64,000 nt of DNA from Rhodoferax sp. GTDB taxonomy: Bacteria; Pseudomonadota; Gammaproteobacteria; Burkholderiales; Burkholderiaceae_C. The notes beneath the pieces were generated by a model, which worked only from the letters and a program-made list of their open reading frames with translations, did not search any database and had not been told where the DNA came from. The stretch lies in NCBI GenBank assembly GCA_029866205.1, contig JARWZT010000001.1, positions 1 through 64,000 on the forward strand, read 5' to 3'. The position numbers were made by a program, and so were the translations under genes. Shown here in pieces: positions 8,084 to 17,670 of this stretch (position 1 is its first letter; every line of letters begins with the position of its first letter).

Positions 8084-9001
8084 TCAGGCTGGGTGGCGTG
8101 CGGGTGCGGGCCGGTTCACCAGCACGATGCCCACCACCACCGCGGCCAGGGCCAGCAGCAGGCGGGGCGTGGCCGGTTCGGCCAGCAGCACCACACCGGC
8201 CAGCAGGCCAAAGACGGGCGTCAGCAGCGTGAACGAGGCCAGCCGCGTGGCCGGGTAGTGGCGCACCAGCCAGAACCACACCAGGTAACTGGCGAAGGTG
8301 ACGACCACGGTCTGGAAGGCCAGCGAGCCCAGCGACACCGCGCCGGGCCAGGCCACCAGCGTTTCGCCCGTGGCCCAGGCCGCGGCGCTGAGCGCCAGGC
8401 CCGACACGCCCAGTTGCCACAGCAGCGTTTTCTCCGGCAGCGCCGTGCTCAGCCGCGTGGCGCGCAGGCTCAGCGTGGTGAAGCCCCACAGCACGGCCGA
8501 AGCCAGGCCCAGCGCGTCGCCCAGCCATTGTTTCGGGCCGGCGGCCGGCTGGGTGAAGCCTTCGGCGAAGGCCCACACCACGCCGGCAAAGGCCACGGCC
8601 AGGCCCAGCAGCTGCAACGGCCGCAGCTTTTCCTGGCGCGAGATGAAGGGCATGCCCAGGGCCACGACAAAGGGCGACAGGTAGATGAACACCACCATGC
8701 GCGAGGCGGCGGTGTACTGCAGGCCCACGAAGATGCAGGCAAATTCAGCCGCGAACAGCGAACCGGCCAAGAGGCCCCCGCGCAGCGTGCCGTCGCGCGC
8801 CCACAGCGGCAGGCCACGAAAGCGCGACCACGCCGCCAGCAGCAGCGCCGCACCCAGCGAACGCACGCCGGCCTGCATCAGCGGTGGAATTTCTTTCAGC
8901 GCCACTTTGCTGGCCACCTGGTTCACGCCCCACAAGGCGCAGCAGCCCACCAGCAGCACCACGGCCAGGGTGTCGAGCTGGCTCTTTCTGTCGTCGGTCA
9001 T
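8084..9001 (-). CDS. EamA/DMT-family transporter
   Basis: 305 residues from the ATG at 8999-9001. About ten hydrophobic segments form two EamA repeats: CCALWGVNQVASKVALKEIP opens the first and LASAVLWGFTTLSLRATR the second. The family exports small metabolites or amino acids across the inner membrane; the substrate is not predictable. The start overlaps the stop of the rhombosortase gene by 4 nt (ATGA), which suggests translational coupling. Confidence 0.88.
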   Translation of the reverse strand: MTDDRKSQLDTLAVVLLVGCCALWGVNQVASKVALKEIPPLMQAGVRSLGAALLLAAWSRFRGLPLWARDGTLRGGLLAGSLFAAEFACIFVGLQYTAASRMVVFIYLSPFVVALGMPFISRQEKLRPLQLLGLAVAFAGVVWAFAEGFTQPAAGPKQWLGDALGLASAVLWGFTTLSLRATRLSTALPEKTLLWQLGVSGLALSAAAWATGETLVAWPGAVSLGSLAFQTVVVTFASYLVWFWLVRHYPATRLASFTLLTPVFGLLAGVVLLAEPATPRLLLALAAVVVGIVLVNRPAPARHPA

Positions 9002-9747
9002 GCCGGCGATTGTGGTGGCCCGCCGCGTGGCGGGCCTGGCACGGGCGCGACAGTGGCCGCGGCATCGGCGCCGGGCTGCGCGGCAGTTCCGCGGCCCACG
9101 CCACAGGCCAAGGCCCCCAGCAGCCCGGCCAAGGCGCCGCCGGCATGGGCCAGCGGGGCCAGCGCGATGTCCCAGCCGCTCTCCACACGCAGCGCCGGAC
9201 CCCAGGGCGCTTCCAGGAAAAGTTTCACCAGCAGGCCGGTGGTCACCATGGCCGCCACGGTGCGCCGCCGGCCCGGGCCGCTGCGCAGCAGCTGCACCAG
9301 CACCACCACCACGGCCGCGTGCAACATGCCGCTGAGCCCGCCGTAGTGCTGCAGCTCCGGCCGCAGCAGCAGCACGGCGTGGGTGGCCGGCCAGGCCAGC
9401 GCCCAGGCCAGCGCCGCACGGCGGTCCACCTGCGCGACCCAACCCCAGGCGGCCACCACGGCCAGCGCGCCCAGGTTGGCGCCCAGGTGCAGCGCGCTCC
9501 AGTGCACCCAGGCGGCGCTGAACCAGCGCCAGGGTTGGCTGAAGACCAGGTTCGGCTGCCAGTCCAACCCAGCGCTGGGCAGCCACCAGGTCAGCACCGA
9601 TGCGGCGGCCAGCCCGCTGGCCAGCCCCAGCCAGGCGCCGCGCCCGTCGCCGTCCCAGGTTGATGGCGCCACGGGGGCGGGGCTGGGCGCCGGTGCAGGC
9701 TTTGGCGGGCTGGCCGCGCCGGGGTTCAACCGAACACCGCGGCCCAC
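8998..9747 (-). CDS. rhombosortase-like intramembrane serine protease
   Basis: 249 residues. After a Pro/Ala-rich cytoplasmic head (about 1-35) come six predicted membrane helices. The rhomboid-type active site is present: the serine in HYGGLSGMLHA and the histidine in PLAHAGGALAG. The loop RWFSAAWVHWSALHLGANLG matches the conserved region ahead of the active site. Rhombosortases cleave C-terminal GlyGly-CTERM sorting tails of secreted proteins; no such substrate is encoded in this window. The start at 9747 lies 22 nt inside the end of glnE; a later in-frame start is possible. The gene overlaps the EamA gene. Confidence 0.72.
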   Translation of the reverse strand: MGRGVRLNPGAASPPKPAPAPSPAPVAPSTWDGDGRGAWLGLASGLAAASVLTWWLPSAGLDWQPNLVFSQPWRWFSAAWVHWSALHLGANLGALAVVAAWGWVAQVDRRAALAWALAWPATHAVLLLRPELQHYGGLSGMLHAAVVVVLVQLLRSGPGRRRTVAAMVTTGLLVKLFLEAPWGPALRVESGWDIALAPLAHAGGALAGLLGALACGVGRGTAAQPGADAAATVAPVPGPPRGGPPQSPA

Positions 9748-12452
9748 AAGGCCACCACCGCAGTCTGGTCGGCGGCGTGGTCGGCTTGTGGAAAGTGTGT
9801 GGGCGCTTCGTCAAGCCGCGCACGGTGTTGGGCGCGCCGCAGCTCGCGGTAGGCGTCGGCGGCGGCCGTGCCCACGCCGGCGGGCAGCAGGCCGGCGGCT
9901 TCGGCGCGCTGCAGCAACGCGATGTTGCCGGCGTTGTCCAGCAGGCTGGGGTGGTGTTGGCCGTGGGCCAGCACCAGGTACTGCACGGCGAACTCGGCGT
10001 CCATCATGCCGCCCACGCTGTGTTTCACGTCGAAGCGGCCGGCCGGCACGGGCCGTGCGGCGCGCACCTTCTCGCGCATGGCACGCACCTCGTCGCGCAG
10101 CGCGGCGGGGTCGCGTTCGGCCGTCAGCACGGCGCGGCGGGTGGCTTCAAAACGCGCGGCCATGGCCGGGCAGCCGGCCACAAACCGGGCGCGGGTGATG
10201 GCCTGGTGTTCCCAGGTCCAGGCGGTGTTGGAGCCGCGTTGCTGTTGGTAGTTGGCGTAGGCGCTGAAGGGTGTGACCAGCATGCCGGCGTTGCCGTTGG
10301 GGCGCAGCGCGGTGTCGATTTCGTACAGATCGCCTTCACTGGTTTTGACGGTGAGCCAATTGATCAGCTTGCGCACCAGCGCGCCGTAGATTTCGGCGGC
10401 GTGTTCATCGGCATCGTCGTAGACAAACACGATGTCCAGGTCGCTGCCGTAGCCCAACTCCTTGCCGCCGAGCTTGCCGTAGGCAATGACGGCCAATTGC
10501 GGCACGTCGCAGTGGCGCGTTTTGAGGCGTGCCCAGCACCAGGCGGTGGTAATGCGCAGCACCGCTTCGGCCAGCGCGCTCAGGTCGTCGGCTACTTGTT
10601 CTACGGTGAGCTGCCCCTCAATGTCGCGCGCCAGCGTGCGAAACACTTCGGCGTGGTGGGCCCGGCGCAGCAGGTTGAGCAGGGTCTCGTCGTCGTCTTC
10701 GCCGCTGGCCGCAAGCGAGCGCAGGCGATAGCCGATTTCGGTCTCGAAGGTGGCGGCGTCAAAGCGCTCGGTCAGCATGGCGCTGCTGGCCAGTTCGTCA
10801 ATCACGCCAGGGTGGGTTTGCAGGTAACGGGCCGGCCAGCGCGCAGCACCCAGCATGCGCAGCAGGCGTTCGTGTACTAGCGGGCGTTCGTCCAGCAGGG
10901 ACAGATAGCTTTCGCGGCGCAGCAAGGTTTCCATCCAGTCCATCAGACGCACACCGGCCAGCTCGGTGGCGCGCCCCTGTTCTACCCACTGGGCGGTGCG
11001 CTGCACCAGCTTGAGCAGGCGGGTACGCGACTCGTCGCGCAGCGCCTGCACGCGCGGATGCGTGCGCCAGTGCTCCAGCCGCTCCCTGAGCGCGCCCTGC
11101 AGCAGCGCCAGGGTGGCGTCCAGGTCCATCAGGGGCTTGCTGGATTTGCCCGCAGTCCGGCCGTTGCCATTGCCATTGCAGTTATTGCACTGCGGTTCTG
11201 GTCCACCCAAGAGCGCGTCAAACTCGTGCGCCACCAGCTCACGGTGGGCGTCGAGCTGGGTCAAAAACGCGCTGGTGTTTTGCAGACCCAGCGTTTGGGC
11301 AATCCAGGCCAGATCGCCGTCGTCGGTGGGCAGCACGTGGGTTTGCTGGTCGTCCAGGTACTGGATGCGGTGTTCCACTTGCCGCAAAAAAACATAAGCA
11401 TCGCTCAGGGCTTGGGCGGTGGAGTGCGGCATGAGCCCGGCCTTGGACAGGCGCGCCAGCGCACTCACCGTGGGGCGGGTGCGCAACTCGGGAAACTGGC
11501 CGCCACGCACCACCTGCAGCAGCTGCACCGTGAATTCGATTTCGCGAATGCCTCCACGCGACAGCTTGACATCGTTGTTGCGCTCGGGGCGACCCGCGCT
11601 GCGTTTGGAGGCATGGTCGCGAATCTGGCGGTGCAAGACGCGCAGGGCGTCAAACACGCCGTAGTCGAGGTAGCGCCTGAATACAAAGGGCATGACGATG
11701 GCGCGCAATTGCAGGGTCATGGGCCACTGTGCGCTCCCGGCGGGCGCCACCACGCGGCTTTTGAGCCAGGCAAACCGCTCCCATTCCCGGCCTTGTGATT
11801 GCAAATACTCCTCCAGTGCGCCCAAGGACACGGCGGGCGGGCCTGAATTGCCGTTCGGGCGCAGCGCCAGATCGAGCCGGAACACAAAACCGTGCTCTGA
11901 CACCTCGCCCACCAACGCATAGACCGCACGCACCCATTTGCCAAAAAACTCCTGGTTGGAAATGCGTCCCCGTCCTTCGCTCGACCCGGCGGTCTCGCCG
12001 TCCTGGTCGTAGATATAGATCAGGTCGATGTCGCTGGAGACATTGAGCTCGCGCGCGCCGAGTTTGCCCATGCCCACCACGCACAACTTGCAGCGCTCGC
12101 CGTTGGGGTTGAGGGGCGCACCGTGGATCGCTTCAAGGTCGGCACTGGCTTGCGCGGCGGCGATGCACAGGGCAAATTCCGCCAGATCGGTCATCACCGC
12201 CGTGACCTGGGTCAGCGCCAGGCAATTTTCACAATCCAGCACCAGCAGGCGCTCCAGCACCCACTGCCGGGTCATGCGCAGGGCGGCCGCAACCGTCTCG
12301 CCTTGGGCCCGCAGAGCGGCAAACACCTCTTCCTGCAGGGAACGCACTGGCACCCCGGGGGCGAGAGCTTGCATCGCGGCGCCGTAGCGGCGGCGGATTC
12401 GTTGCGCAAATCGGGAATGTTCAGACCCGGAAACGGGGCGGTTGGGGGTCAT
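9726..12452 (-). CDS. glnE: glutamine synthetase adenylyltransferase / deadenylase
   Basis: 908 residues from the ATG at 12450-12452, chosen over an ATG 18 codons upstream that would overlap the divergent gene. Two homologous nucleotidyltransferase halves are visible: GMGKLGARELNVSSDIDLIY in the N-terminal deadenylylating half and YGKLGGKELGYGSDLDIVFV in the C-terminal adenylylating half. Each is followed by an LALRPNGNSG or ALRPNGNAG motif. The enzyme covalently tunes glutamine synthetase with PII. E. coli GlnE is 946 residues, so this is near full length. It is divergent from yhdP by 26 nt. Codon choice shifts within the last third: C-terminal codons favour GC-rich third positions like the left 10 kb, while the N-terminal half resembles the rest of the window. 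Confidence 0.95.
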   Translation of the reverse strand: MTPNRPVSGSEHSRFAQRIRRRYGAAMQALAPGVPVRSLQEEVFAALRAQGETVAAALRMTRQWVLERLLVLDCENCLALTQVTAVMTDLAEFALCIAAAQASADLEAIHGAPLNPNGERCKLCVVGMGKLGARELNVSSDIDLIYIYDQDGETAGSSEGRGRISNQEFFGKWVRAVYALVGEVSEHGFVFRLDLALRPNGNSGPPAVSLGALEEYLQSQGREWERFAWLKSRVVAPAGSAQWPMTLQLRAIVMPFVFRRYLDYGVFDALRVLHRQIRDHASKRSAGRPERNNDVKLSRGGIREIEFTVQLLQVVRGGQFPELRTRPTVSALARLSKAGLMPHSTAQALSDAYVFLRQVEHRIQYLDDQQTHVLPTDDGDLAWIAQTLGLQNTSAFLTQLDAHRELVAHEFDALLGGPEPQCNNCNGNGNGRTAGKSSKPLMDLDATLALLQGALRERLEHWRTHPRVQALRDESRTRLLKLVQRTAQWVEQGRATELAGVRLMDWMETLLRRESYLSLLDERPLVHERLLRMLGAARWPARYLQTHPGVIDELASSAMLTERFDAATFETEIGYRLRSLAASGEDDDETLLNLLRRAHHAEVFRTLARDIEGQLTVEQVADDLSALAEAVLRITTAWCWARLKTRHCDVPQLAVIAYGKLGGKELGYGSDLDIVFVYDDADEHAAEIYGALVRKLINWLTVKTSEGDLYEIDTALRPNGNAGMLVTPFSAYANYQQQRGSNTAWTWEHQAITRARFVAGCPAMAARFEATRRAVLTAERDPAALRDEVRAMREKVRAARPVPAGRFDVKHSVGGMMDAEFAVQYLVLAHGQHHPSLLDNAGNIALLQRAEAAGLLPAGVGTAAADAYRELRRAQHRARLDEAPTHFPQADHAADQTAVVALWAAVFG

Positions 12453-12478
12453 AATTCTCCGGTAATAACAACAATCCA

Positions 12479-15400
12479 ATGACTGACACGTTTCCTGCTC
12501 CCTCACGCCTGCTGGTGGCTACTGGCGCCTTGGCCAAATGGGCGCTGCGATTGGTGGCCGGGGGCTGGCTGGTGCTGGCGCTGGTCTGGCTCGCTTTGCA
12601 CTTTGTCATTGTGCCGCGAATCGACGATTTGCGTCCTTGGCTTGAAGTTCAAGCCTCCCGCACCTTTGGGGCCGTGGTGCGCATTGGCAGCATCAGCGCC
12701 CAGTCCAACGGCCTGATTCCGTCGGTAGAGCTGCGGGGCGTCCAGGTGCTGGACGCCGAGGGCCGGGTTGCGCTGGAGCTCTCCAGTGTGATCGCTGCGG
12801 TGTCGCCGCGCTCGCTGGTGGCCGGGGGCCTGGAGCAGCTCTACATCGACAGCCCGGTGCTCGACGTTCAGCGCAAGGCCGACGGCGTGATTTGGGTGGG
12901 TGGTTTTGCGCTGCCCCAAACCGACAGCGGCGACAGTGCGGGCGCCGACTGGCTTTTCAGCCAACCCGAGCTGGCGATTCGCCATGGCACGGTTCGCTGG
13001 ACCGACGCGCTGCGCCAGGCGCCGACGCTCGAGCTTTCTGACGTCGACCTGGTGCTTCGCAACCGGCATTTCACCCATTCGCTGCGCGTCAATGCCAGCC
13101 CGCCTGCGCATTGGGGCGAGCGGCTGAGCCTGCAAGGTGTTTTCACCCACCCGCTGCTGACTCTGCATGCCGGACGCTGGCAAGATTGGCAAGGCCAGTG
13201 GTACACCGCCTTTGACCGGCTCGACTGGGCGCAGTTGCGGCCCTATCTGGAGGTGGGCGTCGACGTCAATCAGGGGCGCGGTAGCTTGCGTGCCTGGTTG
13301 GACGTCAAGCGCGCCGTGATCACGGGTGCCACTGCCGACCTGCTGCTGGACGACGTGCACCTGGGTCAAGGCACCCAGGAACAGGTACTGCGCCGCGCCG
13401 CTGGCCGACTGGCCGTCAAGGCGCTGGAAGGCGGCCACGAATACAGCACTGAGGGACTAGAGTTTGAAACCGCCGAAGGCATCCGCTGGCCAGGCGGTAA
13501 TGCGCGGCTCGCTTTGTGGGACGGACAGACCGAAGGCAAGGCCAAGGGCGCCAAGTTGGCGCGTGGTGAATTCAGCGCCGACCGTCTCGATGTGGCCGTG
13601 TTGGCGCAATTGGCCCAGCGCTTGCCCCTGGATGCGGCCTGGCGTGCCGCGCTTCAAACCTACAAACCGGCTGGTGTGGTGCAAACCGTTCAGGGGGGCT
13701 GGACCGGGTCGCTGGAGGCGCCAAACACGTACGCCTTCAAGGGCCGGGTGACCCGGGCTGCGCTGGCCGCGCAGGCCAGTGTCTCGCCGGGCTTGCAAGG
13801 CCTGGATTTGGACTTTGACCTGACCCAGACCGGAGGCAAGGCACGCTTTGCCATGGCCAACGGCAGCATGGACCTGGCGGGTTGGTTTGCCGAACCGGTG
13901 CTGCCCCTGGCGCAGCTGTCAGGCGACTTGCAATGGAAAAAAGACGGTGCCCGTCTAAATGGGGCACTGAGCAATGTGCGCTTTGCCAATGCCGACACCC
14001 AGGGGGAGGTGCAGTCGCTCAAATGGTCCAATGCGGACGCCAGTGGCGCGGTACTGCCTGGGCCTGGGATGCTGGAACTGCAGGCCACGCTGAGCCGTGC
14101 CGAGCTGGCGCGGGTGCACCGGTATTTGCCGCTGTCGATGGATCAGGAGGTGCGCGATTACCTGCGTGATGCGGTACGTGGCGGCACCGCCAGCGGTGCC
14201 AAGTTAGTGCTCAAAGGCGACTTGCGCCAGTTTCCGTTTGCCCAGGCCAAACAGGGTGAGTTCAAGGTATCGGCCAATCTGTCCAACGCCAATTACGTGT
14301 ACGTACCCCCCAATCTGTTGCCCAAAGGCAGCAAGCCCTGGCCTGCGTTTGGACAACTCAGTGGCGAATTGCTGCTGGACCGCTCGACGCTCTCGCTCAA
14401 GGGCGTGCGCGCGGTCTGGGGTGGCGGTGCTGGGCAACCGGGCGTGCCGGTCGAGCGCACGGAGGCCCAGATCAACAACCTGTATGGCGCTTCTACCGTG
14501 TCGGTCAATGCCCAAGGCAAAGGTCCGCTGGTCCATGCGCTGGCGGTGGTCAATGGCTCAGCGGTGGACGATTTGCTGGACCATGCCCTGGGCCGTGCCG
14601 TGGTCAGCGGAGCTGCGGAGTACCGGGTCAGGCTCGACTTTCCATTGGCGGACTCCAAGCGAATGGCGATCAACGGAGCCATCACCCTGCAAGGCAACGA
14701 CGTTCAGGTCTTGCCGGGTACGCCCCGCTTGGCCAGCGCGCGCGGACAGGTCAGTTTTACGGAAAGCGGCTTTGGCATCAATGGCGTGGTCGGCCAAGCC
14801 CTGGGCGGCGAGGTCCGGGTTGACGGCACCCTGACCGGCTTTGGTGACACCAGTGCCCCCGCCGGGCCGGGCGCCGGCAGTGCCAGCGTGGCCAAACCGG
14901 CCCCTGGTGTGCTGCGCTTGCAGGGCACGGCCAGTGCGGAGGGCTTGCGCCAGGCCAGCGAGCTGGGGTCGGTGGCCACCTCACTGGCGCGCTATGCGAG
15001 TGGCACCACCAATTACCAGGCCACCATGGCGCTGCGTGGGGGGGCGCCTGAGATCGTGGTCAGTTCCAGTCTGGCCGGCTTGGGCTTGAACCTGCCGCCG
15101 CCTTTTGCCAAGACGGCGGATGCCGTGGTGCCGCTGCGCCTCGAATTGGGTGCTGCCCGCACTGGCAGTGGTGCCGGTAGCGCGGTGCTGCCGGGCCAAA
15201 GCCAGATTCGTTTGGACTGGGGCCGCGTCGCCAGTCTGGCCTTGGTCACGCCCGATGCGGGTGATGCGGGACGCGGATTGCGGGGGGCTTTGGCGGTGGG
15301 GGGCGCTGTGGGCGAGCCGCTGGTCGTGCCCGAGCGCGGAATCACGGCCAACGTGGTCTTGGACGCTTTGGATGTGGACGACTGGACCGCTTGGCTGGAC

Positions 15401-16648
15401 GGTCTGGCGGTGGCGGCCTCTAGTGGCAAAAAGTCGGACGGCGCCAGCATGGCGTTGCTGTCCGATTACCTGCCCAGCAGCATGAATCTGCGCGTGCGTG
15501 AGCTTGGCTGGGGCAGCCACGTATTGCACAAGGTCGCGGTCAACGGCAGCCGTGCAGGGCGCTTGTGGCGGGCCCAGGTGGACGCAACCGAGTTCAGCGG
15601 CCAGATTGAATACCGGCAGGCCAGCGTGCCCGACCTGGCCGCCGACAGCGCCAACACAGGGCGTTTGTATGCGCGGCTGTCGCGGCTGACCTTGGGCTCC
15701 AGTGAGGCGCAAGACGTGGAAAACCTGCTGGATGAACAGCCGGCCAGCATCCCGGCGCTGGACGTGGTGGTGGACGACTTTGAACTGCTGGGCAAAAAAC
15801 TGGGCCGCCTGGAGGTGGAAGCGGTGAACCAGACCTCGGTGGTTCAGCGCGAACCCTTGCGCGAGTGGCGTCTCAGGCGCCTGAACCTGAGCATGCCGGC
15901 TGCGGTGCTCAGTGCCACGGGCACCTGGCGACTGCAACCCGGCGCGGCAACGGGCACCAGCATGAGTGCGCCCGGCGCTGCCGTCAAAACCAACAGCCGG
16001 GACCGGCGGCGCACGGCCTTGGATTTCAGGCTCGACATCAACGATTCGGGGGATTTGTTGGCGCGCTTTGGCATGAAGGACGTGATTCGACAGGGCCGCG
16101 GCAAGATTGAGGGGCAGATTGAGTGGCAGGGCTCACCCATCAGCCTGGATTACCCCAGCTTGGGAGGAAGTTTTAACGTCAACCTGGAAAAGGGCGAGTT
16201 CCTGAAGGCCGACCCGGGCATCGCCAAACTGCTGGGCGTGTTGAGCCTGCAGTCGCTGCCACGGCGTTTGATGCTCGATTTCCGGGACGTGTTTGCCGAG
16301 GGTTTTCCCTTTGACTTTGTCCGCGGCGATGTGGTGATCGCCAAAGGCATGGCGCGCACCAACAACCTGCAAATGAAGGGCGTTACCGCCGTGGTACTGA
16401 TGGATGGCAGCACCGACATTGCCAAGGAGACCCAAAGCATCAAGGTGGTGGTGGTGCCCGAGCTCAATGCCGGCAGCGCATCGCTTATCACCGCCACCAT
16501 CAATCCGCTGGTGGGTCTGTATTCCTTTTTGGCCCAACTGGTGTTGCGCCAACCCCTGATCGCCGCCAGCACCCAGGAGTTGTACATTGACGGCACCTGG
16601 CTCGAGCCCCGTGTTACCAAGGTGGACCGCCGTCCTGCGGCCAACTGA
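12479..16648 (+). CDS. yhdP: YhdP-family AsmA-like envelope protein (TIGR02099)
   Basis: 1389 residues. One N-terminal membrane helix (about 19-43) anchors a very long periplasmic region of repeating beta-rich segments, ending in an AsmA-like C-terminus (GRGKIEGQIEWQGSPISLDY, then GSFNVNLEKGEFLKADPGIA). YhdP and its paralogues are thought to bridge inner and outer membrane and carry phospholipids outward. The start is 26 nt from the divergent glnE start, leaving a compact shared promoter region; the glnE - yhdP - nitrilase order is typical of betaproteobacteria. A 40-nt gap separates it from the amidase. Confidence 0.92.
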   Translation: MTDTFPAPSRLLVATGALAKWALRLVAGGWLVLALVWLALHFVIVPRIDDLRPWLEVQASRTFGAVVRIGSISAQSNGLIPSVELRGVQVLDAEGRVALELSSVIAAVSPRSLVAGGLEQLYIDSPVLDVQRKADGVIWVGGFALPQTDSGDSAGADWLFSQPELAIRHGTVRWTDALRQAPTLELSDVDLVLRNRHFTHSLRVNASPPAHWGERLSLQGVFTHPLLTLHAGRWQDWQGQWYTAFDRLDWAQLRPYLEVGVDVNQGRGSLRAWLDVKRAVITGATADLLLDDVHLGQGTQEQVLRRAAGRLAVKALEGGHEYSTEGLEFETAEGIRWPGGNARLALWDGQTEGKAKGAKLARGEFSADRLDVAVLAQLAQRLPLDAAWRAALQTYKPAGVVQTVQGGWTGSLEAPNTYAFKGRVTRAALAAQASVSPGLQGLDLDFDLTQTGGKARFAMANGSMDLAGWFAEPVLPLAQLSGDLQWKKDGARLNGALSNVRFANADTQGEVQSLKWSNADASGAVLPGPGMLELQATLSRAELARVHRYLPLSMDQEVRDYLRDAVRGGTASGAKLVLKGDLRQFPFAQAKQGEFKVSANLSNANYVYVPPNLLPKGSKPWPAFGQLSGELLLDRSTLSLKGVRAVWGGGAGQPGVPVERTEAQINNLYGASTVSVNAQGKGPLVHALAVVNGSAVDDLLDHALGRAVVSGAAEYRVRLDFPLADSKRMAINGAITLQGNDVQVLPGTPRLASARGQVSFTESGFGINGVVGQALGGEVRVDGTLTGFGDTSAPAGPGAGSASVAKPAPGVLRLQGTASAEGLRQASELGSVATSLARYASGTTNYQATMALRGGAPEIVVSSSLAGLGLNLPPPFAKTADAVVPLRLELGAARTGSGAGSAVLPGQSQIRLDWGRVASLALVTPDAGDAGRGLRGALAVGGAVGEPLVVPERGITANVVLDALDVDDWTAWLDGLAVAASSGKKSDGASMALLSDYLPSSMNLRVRELGWGSHVLHKVAVNGSRAGRLWRAQVDATEFSGQIEYRQASVPDLAADSANTGRLYARLSRLTLGSSEAQDVENLLDEQPASIPALDVVVDDFELLGKKLGRLEVEAVNQTSVVQREPLREWRLRRLNLSMPAAVLSATGTWRLQPGAATGTSMSAPGAAVKTNSRDRRRTALDFRLDINDSGDLLARFGMKDVIRQGRGKIEGQIEWQGSPISLDYPSLGGSFNVNLEKGEFLKADPGIAKLLGVLSLQSLPRRLMLDFRDVFAEGFPFDFVRGDVVIAKGMARTNNLQMKGVTAVVLMDGSTDIAKETQSIKVVVVPELNAGSASLITATINPLVGLYSFLAQLVLRQPLIAASTQELYIDGTWLEPRVTKVDRRPAAN

Positions 16649-16688
16649 GCCTGCGCCGCGTCCACCCTGTATTTTTGGAGATTGCCTG

Positions 16689-17522
16689 ATGTTTGCCGCT
16701 GCCTTGCAAATGGTGTCCACCGAGTCGCTCGCCGACAATCTGGCGCAGGCCGGCATGTTGCTGCAGCAGGCCGCCGATGCCGGGGCCGAGCTGGCGCTGT
16801 TGCCCGAATACTTTTGTCTGATCGGCCGCCACGACCAGGACAAACTGGCGATTCAGGAGCCTTTTGGCGCGGGTCCGATCCAGGACTTCATGGCCGCGCA
16901 GGCGCGCCGTCTCGGGTTGTGGATTGTCGCGGGCACCCTGCCGCTCACCCCCGAGAACGCCGCACCCGTTGGCGCGGTGCAACGGGTGTTCAACAGCAGC
17001 CTGGCTTTTAACCCGCAAGGCGACTGTGTAGCGCGCTACGACAAGATGCACCTGTTTCGTTATGACAACGGGCGCGAGTCTTATGACGAATCACGCGTGC
17101 TGCAAGCAGGGTCCTTGCCGTGCCAGTTTGCATTGGCATCGCGGGATGGCCATGTCTGGCAGGTCGCAATGAGTGTGTGCTATGACCTGCGCTTTGCCGA
17201 GTTGTACCGGGCGTATGCGGCGCGCGGTGCAGACTTGCTGCTGGTGCCCAGCGCCTTTACCCACACCACGGGTCAGGCGCATTGGGAGGTGCTGCTGCGC
17301 GCCCGCGCCATTGAAAACCTGAGTTTTGTAGCCGCTGCCGCCCAGGGCGGCACGCACCCCAGTGGACGCCAAACCTGGGGCCAGTCGATGTTGGTGGATC
17401 CTTGGGGCACCGTGTTGGCCCAGCAGGCCCAAGGCCCTGGGGTGGTGATGGCTGAATTGGACGCCGCACACATTGCCCAATGCCGCAGCCAGCTGCCCGC
17501 CTTGCAGCACCGTCTGCTGTGA
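16689..17522 (+). CDS. carbon-nitrogen hydrolase (Nit / omega-amidase-like)
   Basis: 277 residues from the ATG at 16689; the upstream in-frame extension overlaps yhdP and lacks family sequence. The catalytic triad of the nitrilase superfamily is complete: Glu40 in LLPEYF, Lys119 in YDKMHLF and Cys164 in SVCYDLRF. RESYDESRVLQAG and SAFTHTTGQAHWEVLLRARA are typical of the Nit1/Nit2 branch, which hydrolyses deaminated glutathione or alpha-keto acid amides. It is co-oriented behind yhdP and probably co-transcribed. The exact substrate is uncertain. Confidence 0.9.
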   Translation: MFAAALQMVSTESLADNLAQAGMLLQQAADAGAELALLPEYFCLIGRHDQDKLAIQEPFGAGPIQDFMAAQARRLGLWIVAGTLPLTPENAAPVGAVQRVFNSSLAFNPQGDCVARYDKMHLFRYDNGRESYDESRVLQAGSLPCQFALASRDGHVWQVAMSVCYDLRFAELYRAYAARGADLLLVPSAFTHTTGQAHWEVLLRARAIENLSFVAAAAQGGTHPSGRQTWGQSMLVDPWGTVLAQQAQGPGVVMAELDAAHIAQCRSQLPALQHRLL

Positions 17523-17529
17523 GCGCGAA

Positions 17530-17670
17530 TTACGCTTTGGGTGGCGGTACGTCGTCGTCCGATGGGGGCGGCGGCAGTTCGCCGTTTTTTCGGCCTGAGA
17601 ACATGGTCCACCAGACGATTCCCACAAAAATCAATCCGGCGCCCAGGGCTTCTAGCAAGAGGAGTGTCAT
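17530..17670 (-). CDS. small single-pass membrane protein, Pro/Asp tail
   Basis: 46 residues: a hydrophobic helix (LLLLEALGAGLIFVGIVWW, about 3-22), then a short basic stretch and an acidic-proline tail ending PPPPSDDDVPPPKA. It is oriented opposite to its neighbours, its stop lies 8 nt past the amidase stop, and its start codon overlaps the mltA start (CATG at 17668-17671). No clear ribosome-binding site precedes it. The clean helix-plus-tail organisation makes it a plausible real small protein; function unknown. Confidence 0.55.
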   Translation of the reverse strand: MTLLLLEALGAGLIFVGIVWWTMFSGRKNGELPPPPSDDDVPPPKA

